DNA of 64,000 nt from an uncultured Pelagibacteraceae bacterium (GCA_902561765.1 CACEQR010000002.1:1-64000), one strand, 5' to 3'. Positions 27,744 to 36,405 are shown, numbered from the stretch's first letter. The notes: a model not told the origin generated them from the letters alone. Program-made: numbers and translations.

Positions 27744-28484
27744 ATGAACTCTATAACACCTAATCTAAATATAATGATAAAAGCTTGTGAAAAAGTATCT
27801 AAAGTGATTATCAGAGATTTTGGTGAGATTGAAAATTTACAAGTTTCAAAAAAAGGACCAAGAGATTTTGTTACCAAAACTGATAGAAGAGCTGAGGAAA
27901 TAATTATTGAAGAACTTTCTAAGTCAAAAAAAAATTTTTCTTTTATTACAGAAGAGTCTGGAATTTTGAAAAATACAGATGTTGACAACGTCTGGATAAT
28001 TGATCCGATAGATGGAACTACAAACTTTTTACATGGAATTCCTCACTTTGCTATTTCTTTAGCTTTAAAAATAAATAATGAAATAGTATCTGGTATAATA
28101 TTTGACCCAATCAAAAATGAAATGTTTTATGCTGAAAAAAATAATGGAGCATATTTTAATAATCAAAGAATTAGAGTTTCAAAAAAAAATAATTTAGAAG
28201 AATGTTTATTTGGAACAAATATTGAGGGAGTAAAATTCACAAATTTAAATGTCAGATGTTCTGGCTCAGCCTCATTAGATCTAGCTTATGTAAGCGCAGG
28301 AAGATTGGATGGATTTTTTCAAAATAAATTAAATATTTGGGATATAGCTGCCGGTATACTGTTAATCGAAGAGGCAGGTGGAAAAGTTAATAATTTTGAA
28401 AAAAATAAAATTTCTAATATTAATTTGAAAGCTTCTAGCACCAATATATTCACAAAAATGATGGAAAACTTAGATAAGTTTTAA
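27744..28484 (+). CDS. suhB: Inositol-1-monophosphatase family protein (SuhB)
   Basis: A 246-residue phosphatase with the metal-binding motifs ITEESG, DPIDGTTNFLHG and WDIAAGILLIEEAGG. In bacteria SuhB also acts as an rRNA transcription antitermination factor. It starts 4 bp after efp, a common pairing in alphaproteobacteria. Confidence 0.92.
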   Translation: MNSITPNLNIMIKACEKVSKVIIRDFGEIENLQVSKKGPRDFVTKTDRRAEEIIIEELSKSKKNFSFITEESGILKNTDVDNVWIIDPIDGTTNFLHGIPHFAISLALKINNEIVSGIIFDPIKNEMFYAEKNNGAYFNNQRIRVSKKNNLEECLFGTNIEGVKFTNLNVRCSGSASLDLAYVSAGRLDGFFQNKLNIWDIAAGILLIEEAGGKVNNFEKNKISNINLKASSTNIFTKMMENLDKF

Positions 28485-28512
28485 TTGTTTTTATTTAACT
28501 TTTTGCTATAAG
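28485..28512 (+). promoter_or_regulatory. Candidate promoter of rpmE, possibly giving a leaderless or very short leader mRNA
   Basis: TTGTTT (28485-28490) and TATAAG (28507-28512) are 16 bp apart. The -10 element is only 7 bp from the ATG of rpmE at 28520. No Shine-Dalgarno sequence is visible between them. If this promoter is used, transcription would begin at or next to the start codon. Confidence 0.4.
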
Positions 28513-28519
28513 ACCGCCT

Positions 28520-28750
28520 ATGAAAAAAAACATACATCCAAACTATCATAAAATAATTGTCGAAATGACTGATGGATCACAATTTGAGACTAAATCAACT
28601 TGGGGATCTGAAGGCGAAATTCTTAAACTTGAAATAGATCCAAAATCTCATTCTGCTTGGACTGGTGGTAAACAAAAATTATTAGATAAAGGAAGAGTAA
28701 GTAAGTTTAATAAAAAATTCCAAAACTTTAGATCTGAAAATAAAAAATAA
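28520..28750 (+). CDS. rpmE: Ribosomal protein L31
   Basis: A 76-residue L31. [36 protein letters not shown] and the C-terminal [10 protein letters not shown] are diagnostic. The zinc-binding cysteines of the C+ form are absent, as is usual in alphaproteobacteria. Its stop shares one base with the start of trcR. Confidence 0.96.
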   Translation: MKKNIHPNYHKIIVEMTDGSQFETKSTWGSEGEILKLEIDPKSHSAWTGGKQKLLDKGRVSKFNKKFQNFRSENKK

Positions 28751-29319
28751 TGAATAATACACCGTTAATGCCAATGGCAACTGCTGTATGGCTAGTTGAA
28801 AATACATCATTAACATTTAAACAGATTGCTGAATTCTGCAATCTTCATGAAGTTGAAGTTCAAGGTATAGCAGATGGAGATGTAGCAAAAGGGATTATTG
28901 GTTATAATCCTATAATTTCTGGGCAACTTACCAGAGAGGAAATTACTCTATCCTCAAATGACCCTGATAGACCATTATCATTAAAAGTTAATGAGATAAA
29001 AATTGAAAGTAACGAAAAAAAATTAAAGAAATATATACCTCTATCAAAACGTCAAGATAAACCTGATTCAGCTTTATGGCTAATTAAACAACACTCAATT
29101 TTAAAAGACTCACAGATTGCAAAGCTGGTTGGGATAACAAAAAACTCCGCTACTGCAATAAGAAATAAAAGCTATTGGAATTTTAATAATTTGAATGCAA
29201 AAGACCCAGTTGCTATGGGTTTGTTTACTCAAAAGGACTTGGCAGATGCTCTTGATAAAGCTGAAAGAAGAATTAAAAGAGAAAAAAAGGAAAAAGAGAA
29301 GTTACAATTAAAGAGTTAA
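28750..29319 (+). CDS. trcR: Cell cycle transcriptional regulator TrcR (DUF1013)
   Basis: A 189-residue protein starting [20 protein letters not shown], the hallmark of the alphaproteobacterial DUF1013/TrcR family. Two helix-turn-helix-like segments are visible, at about 20-40 (LTFKQIAEFCNLHEVEVQ) and 110-135 (LKDSQIAKLVGITKNSATAI). The C-terminus is a basic helix. In related bacteria it is linked to the cell-cycle regulatory network. It is co-oriented with rpmE, overlapping it by 1 bp. Confidence 0.82.
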   Translation: MNNTPLMPMATAVWLVENTSLTFKQIAEFCNLHEVEVQGIADGDVAKGIIGYNPIISGQLTREEITLSSNDPDRPLSLKVNEIKIESNEKKLKKYIPLSKRQDKPDSALWLIKQHSILKDSQIAKLVGITKNSATAIRNKSYWNFNNLNAKDPVAMGLFTQKDLADALDKAERRIKREKKEKEKLQLKS

Positions 29320-29373
29320 ATAATATGAAATATAATAGACAAATAAATTATAAAGTGATAACTAATTCACTTT

Positions 29374-29580
29374 TTGGGGGTATTTATTAAAATAGAAGTA
29401 AAAGATAATAATATTGAGCAGGCTTTGAGAGTTTTAAAAAGAAAACTTCAAAGAGATGGTTTTTTTAAAATTATAAAGTTAAAAAATAATTATGAAAAAC
29501 CATCAGAGAAAAAAAAAAGGATTCTTCAAGAAAATATTAAGAGAGTTAAAAAGCTTAATAAATTAAAAAATAGAATATAA
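29374..29580 (+). CDS. rpsU: Ribosomal protein S21 (start codon uncertain, no ATG)
   Basis: The protein matches S21 (KDNNIEQALRVLKRKLQRDG, then YEKPSEKKKR). No ATG or GTG exists at its beginning. The frame can start at TTG 29374, which has no upstream ribosome site. By alignment to the family start (M-x-x-x-V-x-DNN), initiation should fall on ATT at 29386-29388. That codon is preceded by GGGGGT at 29376-29381, a plausible Shine-Dalgarno sequence. AUU initiation, known for infC, is therefore possible. It ends 4 bp before the initiator tRNA. Confidence 0.88.
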   Translation: MGVFIKIEVKDNNIEQALRVLKRKLQRDGFFKIIKLKNNYEKPSEKKKRILQENIKRVKKLNKLKNRI

Positions 29581-29584
29581 ATTC

Positions 29585-29661
29585 CGCGGGGTGGAGCAGC
29601 CTGGTAGCTCGCAAGGCTCATAACCTTGAGGTCGGCGGTTCAAATCCGTCCCCCGCAACCA
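29585..29661 (+). tRNA. Initiator tRNA-fMet (anticodon CAU)
   Basis: A complete 77-nt cloverleaf with the initiator features: an unpaired C1 at the acceptor end (CGCGGGG against CCCCGC-A), a D arm with GAGC/GCTC, the anticodon arm CAAGG-CTCATAA-CCTTG, and the T loop TTCAAAT. The CCA end is encoded. It lies directly behind rpsU, so both may be on one transcript. Confidence 0.95.
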
Positions 29662-29673
29662 ATTTCAAGATTT

Positions 29674-30258
29674 TCAAAATAACTTCTTTTTTGTTAAGTA
29701 ATAAACTAAATACTGCAACTGTATATGCATTAAAATGTGGTGTGCATCTTCTGAAATTCCATAATTCTCGGCATTAATATGTAATGAAATATTACAATTT
29801 TTTTTTAAATATCCTCCACTAAATCCTGAAAAGCCTATTGTTTGAATTTTTTTTCTTTTTGCAAACTTTATCAATTCGATTATATTTTTTGAATTACCTG
29901 ATGAACTTACTATAATTAATAAATCACCTTTATTATAATAATTATCTAATTGATAACTAAAAACATTTTTGTAATTTATATCATTTGATATAGCTGTTAT
30001 GGTTTCAATGTTATTTGATAAACTTAATATTTTAGGTTTAAGATTTGTTTTATCTTTAAAAAATTTTAAAAAATCAACCACATAATGATTTGCAATAGCA
30101 GACGAACCACCATTACCGCAAACATAAATTGTTTTTTTATTTTTAATTCTTTTTAATATCTCTTTGCAAGATTTTTCTAAATTAGTAATGTTTGTGCTTA
30201 ATATTGATTTGGATAGAATTTCTATATAATTTTCAACAAAATTGTTTAAATTTTTCAT
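29674..30258 (-). CDS. SIS-domain sugar isomerase, GmhA (phosphoheptose isomerase)-like
   Basis: About 194 residues from the ATG at 30256-30258; the frame is open to 30291 but that start is hydrophobic and unlikely. YVCGNGGSSAIANHYVVDF and IIVSSSGNSKNIIELIKFA are SIS-domain sugar-phosphate motifs. The C-terminal EDAHHILMHIQL provides the Glu/His residues typical of GmhA. GmhA converts sedoheptulose-7-phosphate to heptose-7-phosphate for LPS heptose. It lies 34 bp downstream of the transaldolase-like gene, which could supply such sugars. Confidence 0.75.
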   Translation of the reverse strand: MKNLNNFVENYIEILSKSILSTNITNLEKSCKEILKRIKNKKTIYVCGNGGSSAIANHYVVDFLKFFKDKTNLKPKILSLSNNIETITAISNDINYKNVFSYQLDNYYNKGDLLIIVSSSGNSKNIIELIKFAKRKKIQTIGFSGFSGGYLKKNCNISLHINAENYGISEDAHHILMHIQLQYLVYYLTKKKLF

Positions 30259-30292
30259 GAATATAGTTTTTATATATATTATACAACACAAT

Positions 30293-30988
30293 CTAAATTT
30301 TAAATTTAGATTTTCTGCTATCTTTTAAAAAACCCCTTACAGTTTCCTTGGTTAATTGATCAAAAGTTTTACCAAATCTCTCAATTTTAGAAATTATTGA
30401 TGGTGGAATAGTGATTATATCACATCCTAGTTCTTTTGCCTGAAGGTAGTTATATGGTTCTCTAACACTCGCCCACAATATCTCAACATTTTTAAAATTT
30501 TTTGAAAGTTTAATACTTTTTTTAAATTCAGGGATAGGGTCTCTTCCTGTATCTGCAGCTCTCCCAGCAAAAATTGAAATAATTACTTTTGTTTTTTTAT
30601 TAATTTTACTCAAAATTTTTTTAGTTTGGTTTGAACTATAAACAGCAGTTACATTAAGTTTAATTTTTTTACTATTAAGTTCTTTAATAATCTTTCCTGA
30701 AAATTTTCCTTTAGAATTAATTATTGGTATTTTAACATAAATATTTTTACCCCAAGAATTTATTTTTAAAGCTTGATCTAACATCGAATTATAATTGTCA
30801 CCGAAAACTTCAAAAGAAATGGGTTTGATATTACAAAATTTTAAAATTTTTTTTGAATAGGCCTCATAGTCTTTTGCCCCTGCTTTTCTCATTAGTGAGG
30901 GGTTAGTTGTAAAACCTTTTACTATATTTTTTTTATTAAACTTTTTAATAAGATTAATATCGGCAATGTCACAGAATATCTTTGTCAA
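30293..30988 (-). CDS. Transaldolase / fructose-6-phosphate aldolase family protein
   Basis: A 231-residue TIM-barrel protein. DIADINLIKKF, VKGFTTNPSLM and the Schiff-base lysine in YVKIP (residues about 84-88) are characteristic. FAGRAADTGRDP and LWASVREPYNYLQA also match. The length suits the short transaldolase/FSA subgroup rather than classical TalB (about 317). It lies 1 bp from pntB and close to the gmhA-like gene, so it probably feeds C7/C6 sugar phosphates. Confidence 0.82.
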   Translation of the reverse strand: MTKIFCDIADINLIKKFNKKNIVKGFTTNPSLMRKAGAKDYEAYSKKILKFCNIKPISFEVFGDNYNSMLDQALKINSWGKNIYVKIPIINSKGKFSGKIIKELNSKKIKLNVTAVYSSNQTKKILSKINKKTKVIISIFAGRAADTGRDPIPEFKKSIKLSKNFKNVEILWASVREPYNYLQAKELGCDIITIPPSIISKIERFGKTFDQLTKETVRGFLKDSRKSKFKI

Positions 30989-30989
30989 T

Positions 30990-32390
30990 TTATAAACTTT
31001 TTACAATTTCTTCAGTCATTTTTTTAGCATCTGCAAATAACATTAAGGTATTATCTCTATAAAAAAGATCATTATCAATTCCTGCATATCCTGGTGATAA
31101 GCTTCTTTTTACAAATAATACCGATTTACTTTTTTCTACGTCCAAAACTGGCATCCCGTAAATTGGGCTTTGTGGATCAGACTTTGCAACAGGGTTTGTT
31201 ACATCATTAGCACCTATAACATATGCAACATCACAGTTTGCAAAATCATTATTTATTTCCTCTAATTCAAATACTTCATCATAAGGAACATTTGCTTCAG
31301 CGAGTAAAACATTCATATGACCTGGCATTCTTCCTGCTACTGGATGAATAGCGTACGAAACTTTTACACCATTTTTTTTTAACGCATCAACCATTTCCCT
31401 CAAAGCATGTTGTGCTTGAGCAACAGCCATACCATATCCAGGAACTATAATAACTGAGGAGGCATTCTTCATTAAAAATGCCGCGTCGTCTGCATTACCA
31501 TTTTTAACTGGCTTTTTCTGTTCTTTTGATGAAGATGTCGAAGTTTGATCAGTTGCTCCCCATCCTCCTAGAATTACATTAAAAAATGATCTGTTCATAC
31601 CTTTACACATTATATAAGAAAGAATTGCTCCGGATGATCCAACTAGTGCCCCTGTAATTATTAGAGCTGTGTTTTCTAATGTAAAACCTATGCCAGCAGC
31701 AGCCCATCCTGAGTAAGAATTGAGCATTGATATTACCACAGGCATGTCAGCACCTCCGATAGGAATTATAAGCAATACACCAACTAAAAAAGAAATAACA
31801 ATTATAGTCCAAAACAATGTGTTGATTTGTGTAATACACAAATAAGAAATTAACCCGATAAGACATATCCCTAAAATTAAATTTAGATAATGTTGCCCAA
31901 AAAATGTTATTGGAGAACCTGACATAATTCCTCTTAATTTAAGAAAAGCAATTATTGATCCTGTAAATGTTATAGCTCCTATTGCTGCCCCAAGCGACAT
32001 CTCTATAAGACTTGCAATTTTTATACTTCCAGGCGTTCCTAAATTGAAAATTTCGGGATTTAAAAATGCTGATATTGCCACAAATACAGCAGCTAAACCA
32101 ACTAAACTGTGAAATCCTGCCACAAGTTCAGGCATTGCGGTCATAGGTATTTTAAATGCAATAAATGCCCCTATTGAGCCACCAATTGCTAAAAAAATTA
32201 TTAAATATATAAAACCAGAAGAAAAATTTCCTACGGACAATACTGTTACTCCTATTGCCAATGCCATTCCAATAATTCCATATAAATTACCTCTTCTAGA
32301 GGTTTCTGGAGAAGACAGACCCCTTAAGGCCAAAATAAATAAAACTCCTGAGATTAGATAAAAAATAGCTAATAAATTTACTGAAATCAT
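30990..32390 (-). CDS. pntB: NAD(P) transhydrogenase beta subunit
   Basis: A 466-residue subunit. The N-terminal half has about eight to nine membrane helices (domain II) with the conserved MLNSYSGWAAAGIGF segment. The C-terminal domain III binds NADP(H), seen in VPGYGMAVAQAQH, HPVAGRMPGHMNVLLAEA and GANDVTNPVA. It drives NADPH formation with the proton gradient. The start overlaps the pntAB stop by 4 bp. Confidence 0.97.
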   Translation of the reverse strand: MISVNLLAIFYLISGVLFILALRGLSSPETSRRGNLYGIIGMALAIGVTVLSVGNFSSGFIYLIIFLAIGGSIGAFIAFKIPMTAMPELVAGFHSLVGLAAVFVAISAFLNPEIFNLGTPGSIKIASLIEMSLGAAIGAITFTGSIIAFLKLRGIMSGSPITFFGQHYLNLILGICLIGLISYLCITQINTLFWTIIVISFLVGVLLIIPIGGADMPVVISMLNSYSGWAAAGIGFTLENTALIITGALVGSSGAILSYIMCKGMNRSFFNVILGGWGATDQTSTSSSKEQKKPVKNGNADDAAFLMKNASSVIIVPGYGMAVAQAQHALREMVDALKKNGVKVSYAIHPVAGRMPGHMNVLLAEANVPYDEVFELEEINNDFANCDVAYVIGANDVTNPVAKSDPQSPIYGMPVLDVEKSKSVLFVKRSLSPGYAGIDNDLFYRDNTLMLFADAKKMTEEIVKSL

Positions 32391-32695
32391 TTTTTATCTT
32401 TCTTTTTTTTGTACATTGCTAACATTCTTTGGGTAACCAAAAATCCTCCAAAAATATTTATTGCTGCCAAAATTATTGCTAGGAAGCCAAAAATATTTGC
32501 TGTATCAAAAACATTTACAGAATTTCCAGCTAAAGCTGCAATAATCGCTCCAACTATGATTACGGATGAAATTGCATTTGTTACAGACATTAATGGTGTA
32601 TGTAGTGAAGGAGTCACACTCCAAACAACATAATACCCAATAAATATTGACAGGATAAATATACTTAATCTGAATATAAATGGGTCTATTTCCAT
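32387..32695 (-). CDS. pntAB: NAD(P) transhydrogenase alpha subunit, membrane part
   Basis: A 102-residue protein with three to four membrane helices, the separate C-terminal piece of PntA found in many alphaproteobacteria. The motif VWSVTPSLHTPLMSVTNAIS is diagnostic. It lies between pntAA (4 bp) and pntB (4-bp overlap) and forms the membrane domain with PntB. Confidence 0.95.
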   Translation of the reverse strand: MEIDPFIFRLSIFILSIFIGYYVVWSVTPSLHTPLMSVTNAISSVIIVGAIIAALAGNSVNVFDTANIFGFLAIILAAINIFGGFLVTQRMLAMYKKKKDKK

Positions 32696-32699
32696 AAAA

Positions 32700-33788
32700 T
32701 CATTTTATTAAAGTTTTTTCTATAATTTCATCTTCTAGATTAATTTTAATTTTTTTACTCTCTTTATCATACAAGTTACTTACAAAATTAAATACATTTT
32801 TTGCATATAGATTTGATGATGATGACGGCAATTTATTCAATATGTTTTTCTCTCCCATTATTTTCACTCCATTTTTTTCAACAATTTTATCTGCTTCTGT
32901 AAATGCTGAATTTCCTCCTTGCGATGCTGCAAGATCATATATTACTGATCCAGTCTTCATATTATTGATCATCTTTTCTTTAATGATTAATGGAGCTTTT
33001 TTTCCAGGTATAAGCGCTGTACAGATTACTATGTCAATATTTTTTAATGTTTCCGCAAGTAGATCCTCTTGTTTTTTTTTAAAATCTTCAGAAGCCTCTT
33101 TTGCATATCCACCTTCTGTCTCTAAATTTTCTGAACCCTCAACAACCAAAAATTTTCCACCTAAACTTTCAACTTGCTCTTTCGACGCTAATCTTACATC
33201 TGTAGCAAATACAATTGCCCCCATTCTTTTTGCTGTTGCTATTGCTTGTAAACCAGCCACTCCTGCACCTACAACTAAAACTTTTGCTGCTGGAATTGTT
33301 CCTGCTGCTGTCATCATCATAGGAATTGCTTTTTCAAAAATTGAAAAAGATTCTACTACAGCTTTATATCCAGCTAAATTTGCTTGAGATGAAAGAATAT
33401 CCATTGATTGTGCTCTTGTAATTCTTGGAAGCATATCAAGAGAAAAAAAATTTATTTTTTTTTTTTGAAATATTTTTAATCTATCAGCGTTGCTAAAAAG
33501 ATTCAGTACACCAATATAAGTTTGATTTGGTTTTAATATCGAAAGTTTTTCATCATCTAATAATCCCATTTGCGTAATTACATCTGAGGTTTCAATTAAA
33601 GTTTTTGCATCATCAACTATTACTACACCTTGGTCCTTAAAAACTGTGTCTGTAAATCCCAAGTGTTGTCCATAATTTTTTGTTATTTGAACATCTAAAC
33701 CCATACTTATATATTTTTTTGCAATCTCAGGAGTAATTGAAACTCTTTTTTCTAAGTTTTGGTCTTCAAAGACTGATCCAATTTTCAT
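32700..33788 (-). CDS. pntAA: NAD(P) transhydrogenase alpha subunit, NAD-binding part
   Basis: A 362-residue soluble domain I, an alanine dehydrogenase/PNT-type fold. ALIPGKKAPLI, the NAD-binding VVGAGVAGLQAIATAKRMGA, and SLDMLPRITRAQSMD are characteristic. It binds NAD(H) on the cytoplasmic face of the complex. It follows rpmJ by 10 bp, so it may be read through from the 5S rRNA-rpmJ unit. Confidence 0.96.
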   Translation of the reverse strand: MKIGSVFEDQNLEKRVSITPEIAKKYISMGLDVQITKNYGQHLGFTDTVFKDQGVVIVDDAKTLIETSDVITQMGLLDDEKLSILKPNQTYIGVLNLFSNADRLKIFQKKKINFFSLDMLPRITRAQSMDILSSQANLAGYKAVVESFSIFEKAIPMMMTAAGTIPAAKVLVVGAGVAGLQAIATAKRMGAIVFATDVRLASKEQVESLGGKFLVVEGSENLETEGGYAKEASEDFKKKQEDLLAETLKNIDIVICTALIPGKKAPLIIKEKMINNMKTGSVIYDLAASQGGNSAFTEADKIVEKNGVKIMGEKNILNKLPSSSSNLYAKNVFNFVSNLYDKESKKIKINLEDEIIEKTLIK

Positions 33789-33798
33789 AGATGTTTGA

Positions 33799-33924
33799 TT
33801 ATTTTTGTCTTGCTTTAAATTTTGGATTTTTTTTATTTATTATATAAACTCTTCCTCTACGTCTTACCAATTTAGAATTAAGGTCTCTTTTTTTTAACGA
33901 TTTAAGTGAACTTGCAATTTTCAT
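33799..33924 (-). CDS. rpmJ: Ribosomal protein L36
   Basis: A 41-residue L36 from the ATG at 33922-33924 ([14 protein letters not shown]...), with [13 protein letters not shown]-type core and KARQK end. It is the cysteine-free form common in alphaproteobacteria. The frame is open upstream into the 5S rRNA gene, but that extension is rRNA sequence and not protein. It lies 10 bp after the 5S gene on the same strand. Confidence 0.93.
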   Translation of the reverse strand: MKIASSLKSLKKRDLNSKLVRRRGRVYIINKKNPKFKARQK

Positions 33925-33934
33925 AATTTTATTA

Positions 33935-34051
33935 GCCTGGCAACGTCCTACTCTTCCATGTCTTAAGACAAAGTACCATCGGCGCAGAAAGGCTTGACTT
34001 CCGAGTTCGGAATGGGATCGGGTATAACCCTTTCGCAATAATCACCAGGCA
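33935..34051 (-). rRNA. rrf: 5S ribosomal RNA
   Basis: The minus strand begins TGCCTGGTG and ends CGTTGCCAGGC, which form the terminal helix. Conserved internal parts are readable, such as CCGAACTCGGAAGTCAAGCC and GCGCCGATGGTACT. The length is about 117 nt. No 16S or 23S gene is adjacent. In SAR11 the 5S gene is known to be separated from 16S/23S by hypervariable region 2, which fits the polysaccharide island that begins upstream of it. Confidence 0.96.
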
Positions 34052-34142
34052 AAGTTTAATACTCAAAAATTATCAAATTGTAAAGTACTATATTTATCTA
34101 ATTTAATTGCAAATCAAGGTTTTTTTTATTTTATTAATTTGC

Positions 34143-35045
34143 TCATGAAATAGTTTGATTTTTTTTCAAAAAATTTTTTATGTAGTCCTTAAGTTTAATT
34201 TTTCCAATTCGCTTATAAACTTTACTATTAAAATTCATTTTTGTAAGAACCGAGGCATACCTTTCTCCTCTCCTGGGCGGTAGATAAATTACTTTTGAAT
34301 TAAACATTTTTGCTACATCATCAATAGTATAATTTCTTAAGCTATAAATACTATAGTGTCTGTTTTTATTTTTTTTCCACGCCTCTATACAAACTTTTAT
34401 TGTATCATCAATATGAGTAAATCTTCTTGTTTGGGTTCCTGGTTTAACAATAGTTAGAGGTTTTTTTTTCAAATATTGGTTTTCAAATATACCTATTACC
34501 GTAGACATTGATCCTTCAGATATTTGATATGGTCCATATACATTATAAAAATAAATTATTTCATACTTAAAATTAAACCATTTTTTTAAATTTTGGAGCA
34601 GTTCTAAATTTTTTTCTTTAGAAAAAGCATATGGCGATAAACTACTATTTTTATTATTTTTTTTTAATCCAAGGCTTGCAGATGTTGCAGAATAAATAAG
34701 TTTTATTTTATATTTAAGACAAAATTTAAAAACTTCTAGAGTTCCTAACGAATTAGAATTGAAACATTCATCAAATTTTTTGAAGCTTTGAAAAATTCTT
34801 GAAAATTCACCAAAATGAAATAACGACTGAATTTTTGAAGCTTTATTCTTTAATATTTTATCAATGTTATTTGTTTTTGAATTTATATATGAAACTTTTG
34901 AACTTTTATTATGATTTTTTTTAGATCCAACTGAATAATCATCTATTGATAAAATTTTATATTTTGTATTTTTGACCAAGTAATTAATTAAATTGGTACC
35001 TACAAATCCAGCACCGCCTGTAACTACTACTAAGTTCCTTTTCAT
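34143..35045 (-). CDS. NAD-dependent sugar epimerase/dehydratase (extended SDR)
   Basis: A 300-residue extended SDR. GGAGFVGTNL (residues 10-19) binds NAD, the catalytic serine region is IYSATSASL, and SPYAFSKEK gives the YxxxK pair. FYNVYGP and RRFTHIDDT are standard for nucleotide-sugar epimerases or dehydratases. It overlaps the HisF-like gene by 4 bp and ends the acetamidino operon. The exact substrate is unknown; a role in making or modifying the amino sugar of that module is inferred from context. Confidence 0.8.
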   Translation of the reverse strand: MKRNLVVVTGGAGFVGTNLINYLVKNTKYKILSIDDYSVGSKKNHNKSSKVSYINSKTNNIDKILKNKASKIQSLFHFGEFSRIFQSFKKFDECFNSNSLGTLEVFKFCLKYKIKLIYSATSASLGLKKNNKNSSLSPYAFSKEKNLELLQNLKKWFNFKYEIIYFYNVYGPYQISEGSMSTVIGIFENQYLKKKPLTIVKPGTQTRRFTHIDDTIKVCIEAWKKNKNRHYSIYSLRNYTIDDVAKMFNSKVIYLPPRRGERYASVLTKMNFNSKVYKRIGKIKLKDYIKNFLKKNQTIS

Positions 35046-35806
35046 AAATTATAAATTATTTCATCTCTTTCATTATCAGACGGGTAACTTATTAAAACAG
35101 CTTTTAATTTACCCTTAAAGATAAATATACTTGAAGCTCCTGCGGCAATACTTTGATAACAAGAAAAAAGTTTTTTTATATCATTATAACCAGAACAACC
35201 TCCAAGTAAAATTGAGGGAACTTTTATAAACTTTAAACAATTTTCTAAAATATCTAGATCATAACCATTCATCGAACCATCTTCTTTTACAGAACTTAAT
35301 ATTATTTCTCCAGCTCCATTTTTTTGAATTTTTTTGATATAGTCATTTAAATTTATATCCACCAAAATTTTTTTATTATTAACTATATTAAAACCTCTTT
35401 CAGATTTCATTATGTTAATTGATATTGAAAGACTTTGAGATCCAATTTCTCTTGAAATATCCTTAACTAAATTTATATCATTTAATGCAGCACTATTTAG
35501 GCAAATTTTTTCAACTCCAAATCCGATTATTCTTTTTGCTACTTCTACATTTAAAACCCCACCACCATAAGTAATTGGCATCCTGCACACACTTGCAATT
35601 TTTTCTATTAATTTAAAATTTGGTTTTTGATTATTTTCTGTCGCATCGATATCAAGTACTACTATTTCATCTACTCCCTTTTCATTAAAAATTCTAATAT
35701 TATTGAATATATCTCCAATATATTTACGATCTTGAAAATTGCTTGTTTTAATACAATCATAATTTTTATCGATAAGTAGAAAAGGTATTATTCTTCTTTT
35801 TAACAT
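35042..35806 (-). CDS. HisF-like amidotransferase synthase subunit of sugar acetamidino formation
   Basis: A 254-residue TIM barrel closely resembling HisF (RRIIPFLLIDKN, VLDIDATEN, MPITYGGGV, NGAGEIILSSVKEDGSMNGYD). It lies in an operon with HisH-like and WbpG-like genes. Family knowledge: such trios (WbpG-HisH2-HisF2 in Pseudomonas, PseA-type relatives) convert an acetamido group of a nucleotide sugar to acetamidino using ammonia from glutamine. HisF Asp11 is conserved as Asp13. The position of catalytic Asp130 (AID in HisF) appears to be Asn here (SIN), which supports a non-histidine function. Confidence 0.82.
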   Translation of the reverse strand: MLKRRIIPFLLIDKNYDCIKTSNFQDRKYIGDIFNNIRIFNEKGVDEIVVLDIDATENNQKPNFKLIEKIASVCRMPITYGGGVLNVEVAKRIIGFGVEKICLNSAALNDINLVKDISREIGSQSLSISINIMKSERGFNIVNNKKILVDINLNDYIKKIQKNGAGEIILSSVKEDGSMNGYDLDILENCLKFIKVPSILLGGCSGYNDIKKLFSCYQSIAAGASSIFIFKGKLKAVLISYPSDNERDEIIYNL

Positions 35807-36405
35807 TATAGATTAAAAAAGTTTAATAAAATTTTTTTTCCATTTAAATGACTTTTTTCAGGATGAAATTGAATTCCATAAATATTTTTTTTTTGAAAAG
35901 CGCTAATAAAATTTTCATTATATTTTGTTTTTGTAATAATATTTTTTTGATCTATATTTTTTAAATGATAAGAATGAAGAAAATAAAAATAACTGCTATC
36001 GCTCAACCCTTTAAATAAATCAATATTATTTACTAATTCAATGTTATTCCACCCAACATGAGGACAAATAGAATTTTCAAATTTTATAAATTTTCCATCT
36101 ATAAAATTTAAACCATCTGAATCTCCCTCATCACTACCTTTTGATAAAATTTGCATTCCTACACATATTCCTAAAATTTTATTATTATCGTTTGAAGCAA
36201 AATTTAATATCTCATAAAAAAAATTATTTTTTTTTAAAAGGTCTATTGCTTTATCAAAGGATCCTACACCTGGCAGTATCAATTTGTTTAAATTTTTACT
36301 TATATCTTTGTAATTACTTATAATTTTAAGTTCTATACCATGCTCTCTGTAAATATTTTGAAATGCCTTAATATTACCTAAACCATAATCTAATATGCCA
36401 ATCAT
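35806..36405 (-). CDS. HisH-like glutamine amidotransferase for sugar acetamidino formation
   Basis: A 199-residue class I glutaminase. GICVGMQ (nucleophile Cys81) and the FHPEKS motif (His and Glu of the triad) are present, plus an oxyanion-strand PGVGSF. It should release ammonia that is channelled through the HisF-like barrel to the PP-loop enzyme. It overlaps both neighbours by 1-4 bp, and the three are probably co-translated. Its location outside a his operon argues against histidine synthesis. Confidence 0.85.
   Translation of the reverse strand: MIGILDYGLGNIKAFQNIYREHGIELKIISNYKDISKNLNKLILPGVGSFDKAIDLLKKNNFFYEILNFASNDNNKILGICVGMQILSKGSDEGDSDGLNFIDGKFIKFENSICPHVGWNNIELVNNIDLFKGLSDSSYFYFLHSYHLKNIDQKNIITKTKYNENFISAFQKKNIYGIQFHPEKSHLNGKKILLNFFNL

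Noticed and set aside
33925-34038. A longer open frame that would extend L36 upstream through the 5S gene
   Set aside because: The extension is antisense-free translation of 5S rRNA sequence; L36 homologues begin at the ATG at 33922-33924.
35042-36405. HisF-like and HisH-like genes as the histidine biosynthesis pair
   Set aside because: They are fused in context to a WbpG-like amidotransferase in a glycan island, have no other his genes beside them, and the HisF-like barrel has Asn in place of the catalytic Asp130.
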